DNA from: Ursus arctos
Taxonomy: Eukaryota > Chordata > Mammalia > Carnivora > Ursidae
Direction: 5' to 3'
Assembly (NCBI RefSeq): GCF_023065955.2
Contig: NW_026623050.1
Span: 18,930,501 to 18,994,500 of the forward strand
DNA length: 64,000 nucleotides
Shown here: positions 11,119 to 23,384 of the stretch, one piece after another
Position numbering within the stretch: the first letter of the stretch is position 1
How the letters are laid out: each line of letters opens with the position of its first letter
Program-made: the position numbers and the translations under genes
The notes under the pieces: generated by a model
Database searches by the model: none
What the model was told of the DNA's origin: nothing
What the model saw: the letters and a program-made list of their open reading frames with translations, nothing else

Positions 11119-12199
11119 GTAAGAGAGACTTTGGGTTTCAGTTCTGACAAGCAGAGAGCTGGGAAATCATCACTTTCGTTCTTACAACAAGACCAAAATG
11201 CTGAAAAAAGACCCATTAGAGAACTGAGGTTACAGGGCAACTGCCACTCTCCCAATCTGGAGAGACAGGTGAATACAGAGAATCTTAGCCAGGATCAGCT
11301 TGCATTGAGCAGAAGCCACTGGAGCCTTAAAAAGGTAAAAACACTTAAGTGGTAATTTTGATGAATTCCTAGAGGCTTATTGTGGACAAAGTCAAGAGTG
11401 AGAAACTACCATCATCCTAGCCTTAGGGTGTCCCCAAACTTTTGGGGGTTTTACTTCCAGAAATCTACCAGGTTTTCTAGGTATAGATCTGAGGGGGGGG
11501 AATTTTTGGGTAGGAAGAGGGAAAATTAATGATTTTGATTTATGCCCATGGGAAAAGTAACCATTTGAAATACTGCCAGAGTAGACTCCATGACAAACGG
11601 CTGTCCTTAATTTAAGTGAAAATACTTTATCAGACCCTCATTTGACCGAGAGGCAAGGCAATAAGCCAACATTAGTCCCTCTAGCTTTCTTGTCTCACCT
11701 AAAAGGAGAAAAAAAAAAGACTAAGAAACATTTATGAAGGTCACGGCCCAGGGACATATATTCTAAAAAGACCTTTTAGAAGGACTAAAAGCCTGAGATA
11801 TAATCAGAAGATTATAGAACACTCCGCTTTTCCATACCCTACCATAACATCAACAGGGCATCAGTATAGTAACGGTGGATTACAAATAAGAAAGCTGGAA
11901 GATAGACTCAATTTAAGAAAATGCATTTAAATAACCACCATCCCCCCTCCCCAAAAAAAGAGAAAAGGGGAACTTAGAAGACACTAAGCCTTTGTCACCT
12001 ATAGCTATAATGAACTTTCAGCACAGTCCAACCTCTTGCTAGATCAACATAAAACCCCACACTATAGGCCTGTTTATTTCAATTCCCATTTCTCAGTATA
12101 TCATGACCTGGTTTCACCAAGAAATTGCAAGGTATTCTAAGAGGCCAGAAAAAGAACAGTCTAAAGAAACAAAGCAAGCATCAGAACCAGGCTCTGCTA

Positions 12200-13080
12200 T
12201 AGTGCAGATTTTAGAAATATCAGATAGGGAATTTAAAATAACTAGGTTCATTGATTAATATATGAAGTGATCCAGTGGAAGCAGAAGATAGCATGAAAGA
12301 AAAGTAATGTAAGTAGAGAAATAGAAACTCTAAGTAAAAATTGAAAGGGAATGTTAGAAATCAAAAACACTGAGAGAAAGGCAGAATACCCTTCATGGGC
12401 TCATCAGACTGGACATAGCCAAGGAAAGAAACAGTGAGCTTGAAGATAAATCAGTAAAATTTCCCAAATTGAAATGCAAAGAAAAAAAGAATAAGAAAAA
12501 ACAAAATATCCAAGACCTATGGGAAAATTACAAGTGATATAACATATGCATAATTGGAATACTAAAAGAAGAGATAAAAGAGTAGAAGAAATATTTGAGG
12601 TAATGGCTGAGGGTTTTTTGAAATTAATGACAGAAAACAAACCACTACAGATCCAGAAAACTTAGAGAACACTAAGCAGGATACACACACACACACACAC
12701 ACACATCATATCAAGTGGCATAAAATCAAAGATGAGAAAATTTTGAAAGAAGTCAGAGGAAAACAAAACACCTCACCACTAAATAAATAATGATAAGAAT
12801 TACAGTGGCATCAACCAGAAACCATACAAGCAAAAAGAGATTGGAATCAAATATTTAACATGTTGAATGAATAAAAAACACCAACTTAAAATACTATATT
12901 CAACAAACTTTTCCTTCAAAAGTGAAAGAAATAAGAACTTTACTAGATAACTAAAAGCTGAGGACATTTATCAACAATACACCTGCCTAGCAAGAACAGT
13001 TAAAGAAGTCCTTCAGGGGAAAGGAAAATGATACAGGTCAGAAACTCAGATCTATACGAAGAGCCAGTGCAAGGGAGAAG
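12200..13080 (+). pseudogene. L1 ORF1 region remnant
   Basis: The normal L1 ORF1 product is an RNA-binding chaperone. Here only nucleotide-level resemblance remains: A-rich sense sequence with 'atggctgagggttttttgaa' and 'tacaagcaaaaagagattgg'. There is no long open frame. A (CA) microsatellite at 12,682-12,705 interrupts it. Confidence 0.5.
12682..12705 (+). repeat. (CA)n microsatellite
   Basis: About 12 CA units within the L1 ORF1 remnant. Confidence 0.95.
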
Positions 13081-13474
13081 GTGTAAATGACAGTAAAGTA
13101 ATAAAAAATTTTTTCTTATTCTTAATTGATCTACCAGTTGTTCAATATAATAATTGTAACATTAGATGATTATGGCAAATAGATAAATAAATAACAGCAG
13201 TGTTACAAGGCATGGGAGGGAGGACTCAGGAATACTCTTACAAGGTGCCTGCGCAAGCTGGGAAGTGGCATCGTGTTATTGGAAAAGTAAACTTAGATGA
13301 GCTGTAAATATTGTACACTGTAAGGGAACCACAAAAAAAGAGGAAAAGTAGTGTAATTTATTTGCTAACAGAAAAATGAAATCATGTGAAATGCTCAATT
13401 AAAAACAGAGAAGGAAGAAAAAGAAGATTTAAAAAAGGAGCAAAGAACAAATGTAAAATATAGAAAACAGTTAA

Positions 13475-16400
13475 AAACATGGCATATATTAATTTACCTA
13501 TATCAGTAGTCACTTTAAAGGTGAATGTTCTTAAGACACCAATTAAAAGACAGAGATTGTTATGGTGGATAAAAGCACAAGGCCCAACTATGTTCTCCAC
13601 AAGAAACTCACTTCAATTAAAGAGACACAGATAGGTTAAAAATAAACAACATGAAAGGACATACCATGGTAACACTGATTTCAAAAAAAAGATGGGGTAA
13701 TTATTGTTAATTTCAGACAATCCAGACTTAAGAACAAGGAAGATTACCAGAAATAAAGAGGACATTATGTAATAATAAATCATTCAATTCTCTAAGAAGA
13801 CATAATAATACTTAACATGTTTGCTTCTTAGAACATCAAAATATATAAAGCAAAACTGATACAATTGCAAGGAAATATAGATACCCATAATTATGATTGG
13901 AAACGTCAACATCCCTTTTTCAGTTATTGATAGATCGAATAGGCGGAAAATCAATAAGGATATAATTGAACTAAACAGCACCATCAATCAACTGCATCTA
14001 ATTGATATTTATAGAATATTTACTCCAATAACAGCATTATACATGTTCTCAAGCTGATGGAACACCCACCAAAATAGGTCATGTTCTAGACCATAAAACA
14101 CACCTAAAATTTTTAAACAATAGAAGTCATCCACATTATGTTCTCAGACCAAATGGAATCAAACTGGAAATCAATCAAAGCAATATAAATATAGATTAAA
14201 CAACACATTTCTAAATAAATAAAACATATCAAAGAAGTGTCTTAGAGATATTAAAATATTTTAAAGTAAATGAAAATAAAAATACATCTTATCAAAATTT
14301 GTGGTTATAGGAAAAGCAATGCTTAGAAGGAAATTTGTAGCACTGAATGCACACGTATTTTTGAAAATAAGATACATCTAAAATCAATTTAAACTTCCAC
14401 ATTAGGAAAGTATAGAAAGAAGAATAATATAAGCCTAATCCAAGTAGAAGACAAGAAATAATAAAAATTAAAGGAGATATCAAATTGAAATTGAAAACAG
14501 TGGTCTAATAAAATTCTTGTAAATAAAATAAAATCTGATTCTTTGAAAAGAGCATTAAAACTGATAAACCTCTAGCCAGACAGAGTAACCAAGAAAAGAA
14601 AGTTGATACAAATTACTAATATCAGAATGAAAGAGGGGGTATCACTACTGAAATCATGGACATTACACGGATAATAAACAAGTATTATGAACAACTCTGT
14701 GCCCACAATTTTGATAACATAGATGAAATTGACCAATTACTTGAAAAATACTGTAGGGGAGAGAAAAAATGTACTCATTTTAGGTTCTCAACTGTAGCAA
14801 AACACATATTAACGAGAAAAGCAGTAAGTTTTTTCACATGTATACCTCATATTTACAGGGGAAAAACTCAGAGATGATGACTTAAAGAAGTGGTTTATAT
14901 AGCTTTGACTTATATAGCATCTTAACCAAAGAACAATGTATCTTTAGAGAAGTGATAAGACAAAGGAAAATAGTTTTAGGCTTCCAATGGTCGCAGACTG
15001 TGGGAAGGTAGATATATGGGGAGAAACTAATGGAGTAGGGTTTTTCTTGTGACTCTATGGTGCCATTCTGGGCTGATCAGAGTCTAGATTCACCTTCAAA
15101 AAAGGCAAATATATACCCTGCCTTTAGGGAGGAAAAAAGAGCATAGAGCTTTTCCTGTGCTTACTGCTTCTTATTTGTCTTCAGCTCAAAGTAATGTTTA
15201 TGTCAAAGAGGCATGTTTTAGGGCGACATATTCTGATTTTCTTCAATACAAACTACCAAAATGCATACAAGGAGAAATAGATAATCTAAGTAGTCCTATA
15301 CTAAAGAAATTGTATCAAGAATTTATAACCTTCCAAAAGGAAAGCACCAGGCCCAGTTGGTTTCACTGATGAATTCTGCCAACTATTTAAGGGAAAAACG
15401 ATACCAAGTCTTTACATTCTCTTTTAAAAATAAGCAGCAGAAGGACTAGTTTTTAGTTTATTCTAAAGGCTAGCATTATCCTACTATCAAAACATATAAT
15501 GGCATTACAAAAAGAAGATTGCAGACCAATATCTGTCATAAAGATAGATGCAAAAATTCTCAACAAGGTATTGGTAAATTGGATCTAACAATGTTTAAAA
15601 AGAATTGCACACCAAACTAAACAGGATGTATTCTAGTTATTTAAGTCTAGCTCAACATTCACATTTCAGTTAATGCAGTCCACCATGTCAGCAGTCAAAG
15701 GAAGAAAAATGTTATATTGATGATGCAGAAGAAATATTTGACAAAGTCTTATACCCATTCATGATAAAGCTCCTTCAACTAGGGTTGAGGGAGTTTTCTC
15801 AACTTGGTAAAGAACATCTAAAAAACCTATAATTAACATCACACTTACTGGTGAGAAACTGAATGCTTTCCCCTAAAATTAGTAATAAGGCAAGCATGTC
15901 TCTTCTCACCACTCCTGTTCGACATTGTGCTGGAAGTCATAACAAGTACAATAAGAAAAGAAAAGGAAGTAAGCACTATACAGATTATAAGGAAGGAATA
16001 AAACAGTTTTGTTTTGCAGATGATATAATTGTCTGCCTAATTAAAGTCACAGTGAATTGACAAAAAAAAAAAAAAATCCTGGAACTAAGTGATTATAGCA
16101 AAGTCGTAGGACATAAGGCTAATAGACAAAAGTCAATTGCTGTCCTATACACCAGCCACAAATAGATGGAATTTGAAATTAAAAACATAGTGCTGTTTCC
16201 ATTAGCACCCAAATAAATAAATACAATGAAGGAGTGGGCATACAAATAACAAAATATGTATAAGATCTAAATGAGAAAAACTACAACACTATTATGAAAG
16301 AAATCAAAGAACTCAATAAATGGAGAGAGACTTCATGTTTATGAATAAGAAGACAATAGTGTTAAGATGTCAGTTCTCAACTTGATCTACAGATTCAATT

Positions 16401-16850
16401 TAATCCCAACTAAAGTATTAGTAAGCTATTTTGTGGACATTGGCAAACTGATTCTAAAGCTTATATTGAAATACAAAGACCCAGAATAGCCAATACAATA
16501 CTAAAGAAGAAGAACAAAATTGGAGAACTCACACTGTCCGACTTCAAGACTTGTTATAAACCGGCGGTAATCAAGACTATGTATTGTATTAGTGAAAGCT
16601 TAGGTAAATAGATCAATGGATGAGTGTAGAAAGCCAAGAAATAGACCCACACAAATGTTGTCAGCTGATCTTTTACAAAGGGACAAAGACAATTCAAGGG
16701 ATAAAGGATAATCTTTTCAGCAAATGGTACTGGGACAAGTGGACATTCACATGTAAAATAATTTAGACACAGACCTTGTATGTTACAACAAAATGGATCT
16801 TGGACCTAAATGTAAAAAATAAAACTAGAAAATGTCAGGACAATTTTTCT
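13475..16850 (+). pseudogene. L1 ORF2 remnant (endonuclease and reverse transcriptase), interrupted
   Basis: ORF2 normally encodes an apurinic-like endonuclease and a reverse transcriptase. Near 13,505 the readable peptide TLKVNVLKTPIKRQR resembles the endonuclease N-terminus. Around 14,656-14,751 the linker region is readable (YYEQLCAHNFDNIDEIDQLL), and it resumes after the LTR as KLPKCIQGEIDNLS. The RT catalytic motif FADD is visible near 16,014-16,025 (context QFCFADDIIVC). Multiple stops and frameshifts make it non-functional. A 15-A run near 16,061 sits just after the RT motif. Confidence 0.85.
14752..15245 (+). mobile_element. MLT2-type solo LTR (ERVL) inserted in L1 ORF2
   Basis: It starts 'tgtaggggagagaaaaaatg' and ends 'ttctgattttcttca', i.e. 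TG...CA. Internal landmarks 'agcatcttaaccaaagaaca', 'gtgataagacaaaggaaaat' and 'ggcttccaatggtcgcagac' match MLT2 LTRs of the ERVL class. The flanking L1 reads 'gaaaaatac' on the left and 'atacaaactacc' on the right, giving a 4-5 bp target duplication, (a)atac, consistent with ERVL. No internal viral region remains. Confidence 0.85.
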
Positions 16851-16865
16851 CCTCAAAACCCATAA

Positions 16866-17870
16866 CCTTTGCCTAATCATTATTAAAACTTAAGATAATT
16901 TCTAATAGAGGGGCATCCTGCAATATCTGACCAGTCCTCCTCATATTGGCAAAGTTGTAAAAACAAGGAAAGTCTGAGTAACTGTTACGGCCAAGAGGAG
17001 AAATTTCTGTTAAGTGTAGCCTTTTATTTATATGTGTTACTTCAAAAAAAATTTTATTTCTCCTAATGGAACTGTTTGTGACATTTCAGTTTGGACTTGA
17101 CTTTTGTTCTTAAGTAAGGTCACATGTTTCTGTTTCTTCGCATGTCTACCAAGTTTTGACTGGATACCTTCTGTAGAAGAAATGTGGAAGAGTGACTTTT
17201 ATTCTAATCAACACTTACCTTGACTCCATACTCAAACTCATACTCTTTCCCCTCTGTAAGTCAGTAGCTAACATTTTCCCTCAGATCCGTGATTTTCAGA
17301 CTCTGGGGTTTTGTTTTGTTTTAGGGTTTTTTTGTTTTTGTTTTTGTTTTGTTTTTACTAGTTCCTCTGTGGAGGAATGTTAGTTTAGTGGTTGGCCAAC
17401 ACTTCAAGTCAATATTGGGTGCATATTTGGGGACTCATTCCCTGCGTGGTTCTTCCCTTTCAAACTCTCTTCTGTAGCTTTCCGTTTGCTACTTGGGCCC
17501 TGAACTCTGATCTCCTATCCTTCAGAGCAATAAGGCTTTGTTATTCTGCTACCTTAAACTGCTGTGATGATTGGGAATTGTCCTTAGGCAAGAAGCTATA
17601 AATTCCCCTGTTGTCACCAGGTTCAATTCCTGTTTTACCAGAATAGATTTTCTTCCAGTTTCTACCTGCTTTTGGTTGTTGTCCAGTATCTCCAAATGGG
17701 TTTTCTTCTTAAATAATTTTGTTCAAATTTTTAAACTTTTATCTGTGGGCCATTTGGTCTCTCCAGGCTACTCTACCATTATCAGATCGAAGTCCTTTTG
17801 TAGGTTCAGCAAAATTTAGCTTCCTTTAAAATGAGAACTCTGTCTGCCCTATTTCTTGCTCATTTTATTT
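16866..17870. other. Mixed old repeat sequence, not resolved
   Basis: 16,880-17,020 looks like an unnamed ancient repeat (see 10,700-11,050). 17,310-17,358 is a (GTTTT)n-like T-rich run. 17,390-17,820 contains phrases such as 'ccatttggtctctccaggct' that may be an antisense old LINE end, but I cannot place them. No exon supported. Confidence 0.4.
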
Positions 17871-17874
17871 AGTG

Positions 17875-18100
17875 CTAAGTACCAGGAATTTTTCTGAGTT
17901 CTTGCAAATACTAACTCATTTATTTCTTACAGAGAAGCCCTATGGAAACTGCTATTATTATTATTACCATTTGCCAACAGAAAAACTGAAGTAAAGAGAG
18001 ATGTTACTTGCCAGTGTTTACACAGCTGGCAAATGGGCTAACTGCTGAACCCAGACCACTATTTAGCCAGAGCTCATTCTTCTTCTCTATTAAAAAAGCC
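17875..18100 (-). mobile_element. MIR SINE, antisense
   Basis: 'actaactcatttatttctta', 'tattattaccatttgccaac', 'tttacacagctggcaaatgg' give the reverse MIR order. Nearly complete core. Confidence 0.75.
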
Positions 18101-18194
18101 AATGGTTGTTGCAGGGATTCTGAATGCCCCTCAAATCATGCCATCATGCTGCCCTTTATAATTTATGGAAGTAAATAAAATAGAAGCCTATATC

Positions 18195-18320
18195 AAGATA
18201 TCCTGATTATAGGGCTAGCTCTCCCATTAATTTTACACGTGACTTTGGTATATCATGTCTCTTATCTCTCAGCCCCAGTTTTCTTATCTATAAAGTGGAG
18301 TGTTAGTAAATTTAACTCTA
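18195..18320 (+). mobile_element. MIR-like fragment
   Basis: 'agccccagttttcttatcta' followed by 'taaagtggagtg' fits the MIR core, but the flanks are diverged. Confidence 0.45.
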
Positions 18321-18503
18321 GCAGTGTATTCCAAAAGATCAGAAAACAGTGTCATCCACCTGACACCAGAACCTGCATGTCATACTACTCTGGAGTGTAC
18401 CGTAGGTGGAGAACTTCTGTGGCATGAAGGTAAAGGTCATTGGTTTTTAGAATTTTGAAGAATTGTAATGTCAAGGTGATAAAAGGATTATTGACTTGGA
18501 TTT

Positions 18504-18698
18504 TTAAAAAAAGATTTTATTTATCTATTTGATAGAGAAGGAGAGAGCACAAGCAGCGGGAGCTGCAGACAGAGGGAGAGGAAGAAGCAGGCTCCCCACT
18601 GCTCAGGGGTCCTGAAGTGGGGCTTGATCCCAGGACCCTGAGATCATGACCTGAGCCAAAGGCAGACACTTAACAGACTAAGCTACTCAGGCGCCCCT
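18504..18698 (-). mobile_element. CAN-SINE
   Basis: Reverse CAN-SINE from 'aaagattttatttatctatt' to 'actcaggcgcccc', flanked by near-identical 'acttggatttt' and 'acctggatttt'. Confidence 0.92.
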
Positions 18699-18709
18699 TA
18701 ACCTGGATT

Positions 18710-20000
18710 TTGTAATTGCCTATTAATTCTCTACATTCCCCCACTACAAGGAAAACACCACGGGAGAGAAGAACCGGTCTCTCTTTCACATGTCATATGT
18801 AGCGCCTAGAAAGTGCCTAGAAAGCATATGTCAATAGTAGGTGCTCCAAAAATATTTTGGAGAGAAGTAAGGAAGAAAGGAACTTCAAAGGATCTATCAG
18901 AATTCCAAAGATCTTTTTTAGGCATTACTCTCATTTTATCAGATGTAATAAGTTCCTTAAGTGTATGTGACTTTCTTTTCTTTTCCCTTCAGTTACTCTG
19001 GCATTGTGCATAATCGGTGTTTAATAAGTAATTATTGATTTTTAGAAAAATTAATGAAAGACTTTGAAATAGGCACTCATTCCAATTGTCTCTGCCTTTC
19101 AACATATTTGGCTGTTTTACAACTCAATGAGTTACATAAAATTAATAGTAGCACAAATGATTTTGTCCATAGAAATGAAAATTAGTTGTGTCTGGTGGAA
19201 TGTAATTAAGTGTTGATCCATTTTATTTTGGCATTCCTTATCTGACTATACACATATGTTCTTTGAATTCTTCTTTGAACAGGTTATAAGAACTTACTGG
19301 TTTTCTTATTAATTAATGAGTTAAGTAAGATCTTTGACACAGGATCAGTTTATATCTGTATGAGTCATAATTATACCCCCTTTTAGCAACTATCCTTTAA
19401 CAAGACAAAACACACTATTTTCTTTTTATTTTTTTTCATTCACAGCCTCATTTCTTCTTAGAAATGAGCACTAATAGTTTGGTATCTCTAGATCCAATCA
19501 TTCAGTTATCAGGACTCATCTTGAATAGTTTGTTTCTACCTAGTGGAAGCACAACTTCCTTTTTAGATTTCAACCCTTCCACAACTTTTAAAGAGGTGGG
19601 GAGTCAGGTAGAAATTTAAGCTACCTTGCTAAACATGTTAGGACTCTGTCCACCAGATGTCACCCTTACATCTTAGAATCCATAGAAAACAAAAGAGCTA
19701 ACTTTCCTTTTATAAGTAGGTTATTTTTTGGTAGTGCATATATAAACTGGTGGTATTTAATTTCTTAATATACTGAGGGCTAAGGCAGGCAAGATTGGAG
19801 ACAGAACTCAGGTCTTCATGGTTCTCCACATTCCTGCTTACCTGACAGACACTTTTCCATATAACATTGCAAATTTTTCTCTCACTGCTTAGTTATGATA
19901 TACCCTTTTATAAAAGTACTCTCTTAATAATCAAAATATGGTTATTCATGAATAAGCCTAAAAGTTATGGTTCTTTTCTGGATCAAGTAAGCATCTTCTT
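18710..20000. other. Unassigned, mostly unique AT-rich sequence
   Basis: About 1.3 kb with no recognised gene or well-defined repeat. A weak MIR/L2-like phrase, 'agacagaactcaggtcttca', occurs near 19,800. Confidence 0.5.
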
Positions 20001-20009
20001 CATTCTAGA

Positions 20010-20690
20010 GTGGTATCTATTCAGACATCATCCATGGTGACAGTCTTTGAGGATTATGACAAAGATGGTCTTCTGGATCAAACATTAGTCACACTCCTCT
20101 GAGCCATCTTTTCAACGAGGCCTTGTCCTTGGTCCTTGTCTTTGTCTCATCTAGTCCATTTGTAGTGAGAATCCTGCAAACTCAGGATGCTTGGGTGACT
20201 CAGTCGGTTAAGCATCTCCCTTTGGTTTAGGTCATGATCGCAGGGTCCTGGGATCAACTCCTGCATCAGGCTCCTTGCTCAGTAGGGAGCCTGCTTCTCC
20301 CTCTGCGTGCTTCTCCCTCTGCCTGCCGCTCCCCCTGCTTTTGACAAATAAATAAATAAGATCTTTAAAAAAAAAAAAAAAAAAGAATCCTGCAAACTCA
20401 GTTTAGCGAGAATCCCCCACCCTTGATATCTGATCACCTTGACTTCCCTTCAGCAGGAATCCTGTTAGTCGGTTTAGCAAAAATCCCGCTACCCGCGATA
20501 CCTCCTCGTAGTAATTTTTTATCCACTGATACCTTGCTCTGCTTCTTTGCTATAAATCTCCAGTTTTCTGTGCTATATTTGGAGTTGAGCCCAGTCTCTC
20601 TTCCATTTTGTAATAGTCTTGACACCTATTACAATAGTGCTGAATAAAGTCTTGTTAAAATATATATTTTAACAAGTGTGTGTGCTCTGT
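20010..20690 (+). mobile_element. LTR-like block, split by a SINE
   Basis: Outside the SINE the sequence has features of an LTR promoter/R/U5: a repeated 'gaatcc' motif area, 'tttgctataaatctccagtt' as a possible TATA context, and 'ctgaataaagtcttgttaaa' as a polyadenylation signal near the end. Exact boundaries are not resolved and no internal viral sequence follows. It could be an old ERV LTR; the alternative is chance regulatory-looking DNA. Confidence 0.45.
20186..20383 (+). mobile_element. CAN-SINE with an 18-bp target duplication
   Basis: Plus-strand SINE with an A18 tail, flanked by a perfect 18-bp duplication beginning agaatcctgcaaactcag at 20,168-20,185 and 20,384-20,401. Its body carries a short internal repeat ('cttctccctctgcgtg' and 'cttctccctctgcctg'). 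Confidence 0.96.
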
Positions 20691-21074
20691 AATGAGAAAC
20701 TAAGATTGGCCTTCCTCATCAGATATTTGCCAAAATTTGCATTTCAGTATTTTAATTTTTTACATTAATTTTCTGGCTTTTTAAGGCAAATGATACCAAA
20801 GATAAACTAATCCATTTATTTATTAGAGTTCATTTATTAGGAAAAAAGGAAGTACACATGGACAGAGAACCAAAATTTCCATAGCGTCTACTATATGTCA
20901 GGTACTTTACATGTGTAATTTACACGTTAGTTAAATTCTCTTGAATTTTTGAGATTTGCTTAAGATGTTAGAAAACTCGGTGCCATGCACAGTAAGGAAT
21001 ACCACCTGTCTGAGAATTCTTCATGGGGGAGGGTCCTAGGTGTCTCACATTTCTTTTCTTCACCTCTGGCTCTA

Positions 21075-21195
21075 TCCTCCTCAATTCTTTTTTTTTTTAA
21101 GTTTGTGTTTAAATTTCACTTAGCTAACATTCAGTATAACACTAGTGTCAGGTGTACAATTTAATGATTCAACACTTACATACAACACCCGGTGC
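21075..21195 (-). mobile_element. Carnivore L1 3' end, antisense fragment
   Basis: 'cacttagctaacattcagta' and 'caatttaatgattcaacact' match the reverse complement of carnivore L1 3' UTRs (compare 27,541 and 63,092 in this window). Confidence 0.75.
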
Positions 21196-21519
21196 TCCTG
21201 AATTCTTGATCTTACTTATATTTTTCTTTCTATGATTATTCTTCCCTATGCTCTCTAGAGACCCAGTATGGAACACAAAGTGTTTTCTTTTATTTCCCTT
21301 CAAATGCTAGTCATACAGAGGTTCCGAAAGTTTAATAATATGCTTAAAATACAGTGATGGCGTAGAGACATATCTTCAGGGTTGTCTACCTTCAAAACCA
21401 GAGCTATTTCTATTCACTTTTCTTTCTGAAATATTTGCCAACTACATATGGTGGGCAGGAAACTAAGAACATAAATGGGTTTGACTTACTGAGATAGGAA
21501 GCCACAGGAAATGATGAAA

Positions 21520-21522
<3 letters not shown>

Positions 21523-21562
<40 letters not shown>
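21523..21562 (+). repeat. (TA)n microsatellite
   Basis: About 19 TA units directly abutting the T-run of a truncated SINE, suggesting growth from the SINE tail. Confidence 0.95.
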
Positions 21563-21563
<1 letters not shown>

Positions 21564-21661
21564 TTTTAGGTATGCTCCATGGGGCTTGAACTCACGACTC
21601 TGAGATCAAGACCTGAGATCAAGAGTCAGACACTTAACCGACTGAGCCACTCAAGCACCCC
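21563..21661 (-). mobile_element. CAN-SINE, short older type
   Basis: 'ggggcttgaactcacgactc' and 'cttaaccgactgagccactc' place it in the older SINEC group. Only about 100 bp is present. Confidence 0.85.
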
Positions 21662-22059
21662 ATATAAATATTTATTTCAAAGGGGAACTTCTGTTGTTTA
21701 AAGCAATGATTCTTATATCAGTATCCATTAATTGATGTGGTTATTCTTACCATAGGTTTTGTAATAATTAATTGTATATGAAATGATCTAATACTCAAAC
21801 ATGTGCAAGGTAATTCTGTAGTCCCTAATTCTCTGAGAACTGGTCACGTCTGTATCAGTGACTATACCAGAGTGGGCCACTAGGTGTCATTCTGGCACAG
21901 AAATGATCTAAAAAGGCCTTCAGAAAACAAGTGAGCTCACTTTCAAGGTAGAAAGATGCTCTATTTTGCCCTTTCAAGGATGGTACATGAATTTTGTGTC
22001 CACTCAGCCCTGGATATCCATCTGCCCTAGGGAAAGATTAAAATTATTTCACTGAAGTA

Positions 22060-23330
22060 AAATTATTTTACTGCCAAAAGAAATGTAATAGATAGCTTTT
22101 GATATTCGAAGTAGGGTTATACCTAACAGATTTAATAATAAAGAAAAATCTCTTTTAGAGTAGTAACAAAAAATACAGTATGCTAGGGAATAAACCTAAC
22201 AAGAATGTGCAAAACCCATATGAGGAAAACATAACAGTCTTGAAAGACACAGCAATAGACTTGAGCAAATTAAAGGCATCCCTTCTTTATGGATAGGATG
22301 TGTTAATGATATGCAGATGTCAGTTCTCAAGTTGGCATTTACATTAAGTGCTATCCCAGCTGAAATATCACAAGTATTTCTGGAGCAAAGAAATCAATTC
22401 TAAGGTTCATATAAGAAAATAAGCTTACAAGAATAGTTGTGAGAGTCCTGTTTAAATAAAATAAGAAAAAAAAAATGGGTCTAGCCCCACCAGATACTAA
22501 AACCCATCAGACGCTAAAACATACTATAAAGTCTCTGTAATTAAAACAGCATGGATTGGTGGATAACAGAGACTAGTGAAGAGGATATCAAATCTAGAAA
22601 TATACCAAAGTATATATAGAAGTATATTATATATTACATGTGGCTGCTCAAATCCCTGGGGGGAAAGATGGACCTTTAACTAAATGACAGTGTGGCCCCT
22701 TGAAAGTCGTCGGATCACCCTATGTCATACAGAGAATGAACTCCAAACGGATCAAAGGTATCAATGTAAAAATATCATATTGTTTAGAAGGAAAGAATAA
22801 GTTAGAATAAATTATGAGAAGAAAACTACCTTGAAGTGCTCATCTATTAATATGAAGCAAAGTATATGCACGGTTATTTGTTCCAGCATTACTTCTAAGC
22901 ACAAAAGTTTGGAAATAACCTTAATGCCCATCCGCAGGAGACTGACTAAATAAAGTGTGGCGCATCCACACAACAGAGTTATTTGTGGCCAAAAAGTAAA
23001 ATGAGGAAGTATCTAGAAATGGAAGATCTCTGATACAGAGTGTTTCCAGGCATAGTTTTAAGTTGGAAAAAGAAGCATAAAAGACTATATATAGCATACT
23101 AACTGTTGTATAAGAAAGAAGGGGATATAAAGATAAATACACCTATTTTTTGTTAAGAGGAAGAAGGAGGAGGAGGAGGAGAGGAGGAGGGAGGAGGAGG
23201 AATAACAATACAGGAATTATAAACTAGAAACTCTTGAAAAATGGTTACCTAAATGGGAAGAGTGGAAACAGGATGAAACTTCTCTTTGTTTCCCTTTTTT
23301 TTTTTTTTAATACAGTTTTGGCCTTTGACC
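22060..23330 (+). mobile_element. Old L1 ORF2 3' part and UTR
   Basis: Sense landmarks: 'gggaataaacctaacaagaa', 'aatatcacaagtatttctgg', 'gtctctgtaattaaaacagc', 'gataacagagactagtgaag', then the 3' section 'ataaccttaatgcccatccg'. Frames are broken. It includes an AGG-rich microsatellite at 23,158-23,203. Confidence 0.75.
23158..23203 (+). repeat. (AGG)n / (GGA)n simple repeat
   Basis: Pure purine tract of GGA units inside the L1 3' region. Confidence 0.93.
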
Positions 23331-23384
23331 AAATCTTTGCAAAATAATTGCTCTGGCCTCTAAAAATATTAATGTCATAAAAGA

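Larger units (their letters stand above)
11120..16865 (+). mobile_element. Long decayed L1M LINE-1 (UTR, ORF1 and ORF2 remnants)
   Basis: Sense-strand L1 of an old (L1M-era) subfamily. Order: 5' UTR-like sequence (11,120-11,960; 'tctggagagacaggtgaata', 'atagtaacggtggattacaa'), ORF1-region sequence (about 12,200-13,080), then ORF2 endonuclease and reverse-transcriptase sequence to about 16,865 ('aaatggtactgggacaagtg' near the end). All frames are broken by stops and indels. An MLT2-like LTR interrupts ORF2 at 14,752-15,245. The ERVL-type insertion on top of it shows that this L1 is very old. It spans nearly the full length of a LINE-1, apart from a missing or unrecognised 3' UTR. Confidence 0.85.

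Noticed and set aside
12682..12705. (CA) array considered as part of a CRISPR-like or regulatory repeat
   Set aside because: Plain dinucleotide microsatellite in a vertebrate genome; no spaced repeats of any kind occur.
15863..16060. Frame containing a reverse-transcriptase motif
   Set aside because: Not a separate gene: it is a fragment of the broken L1 ORF2.
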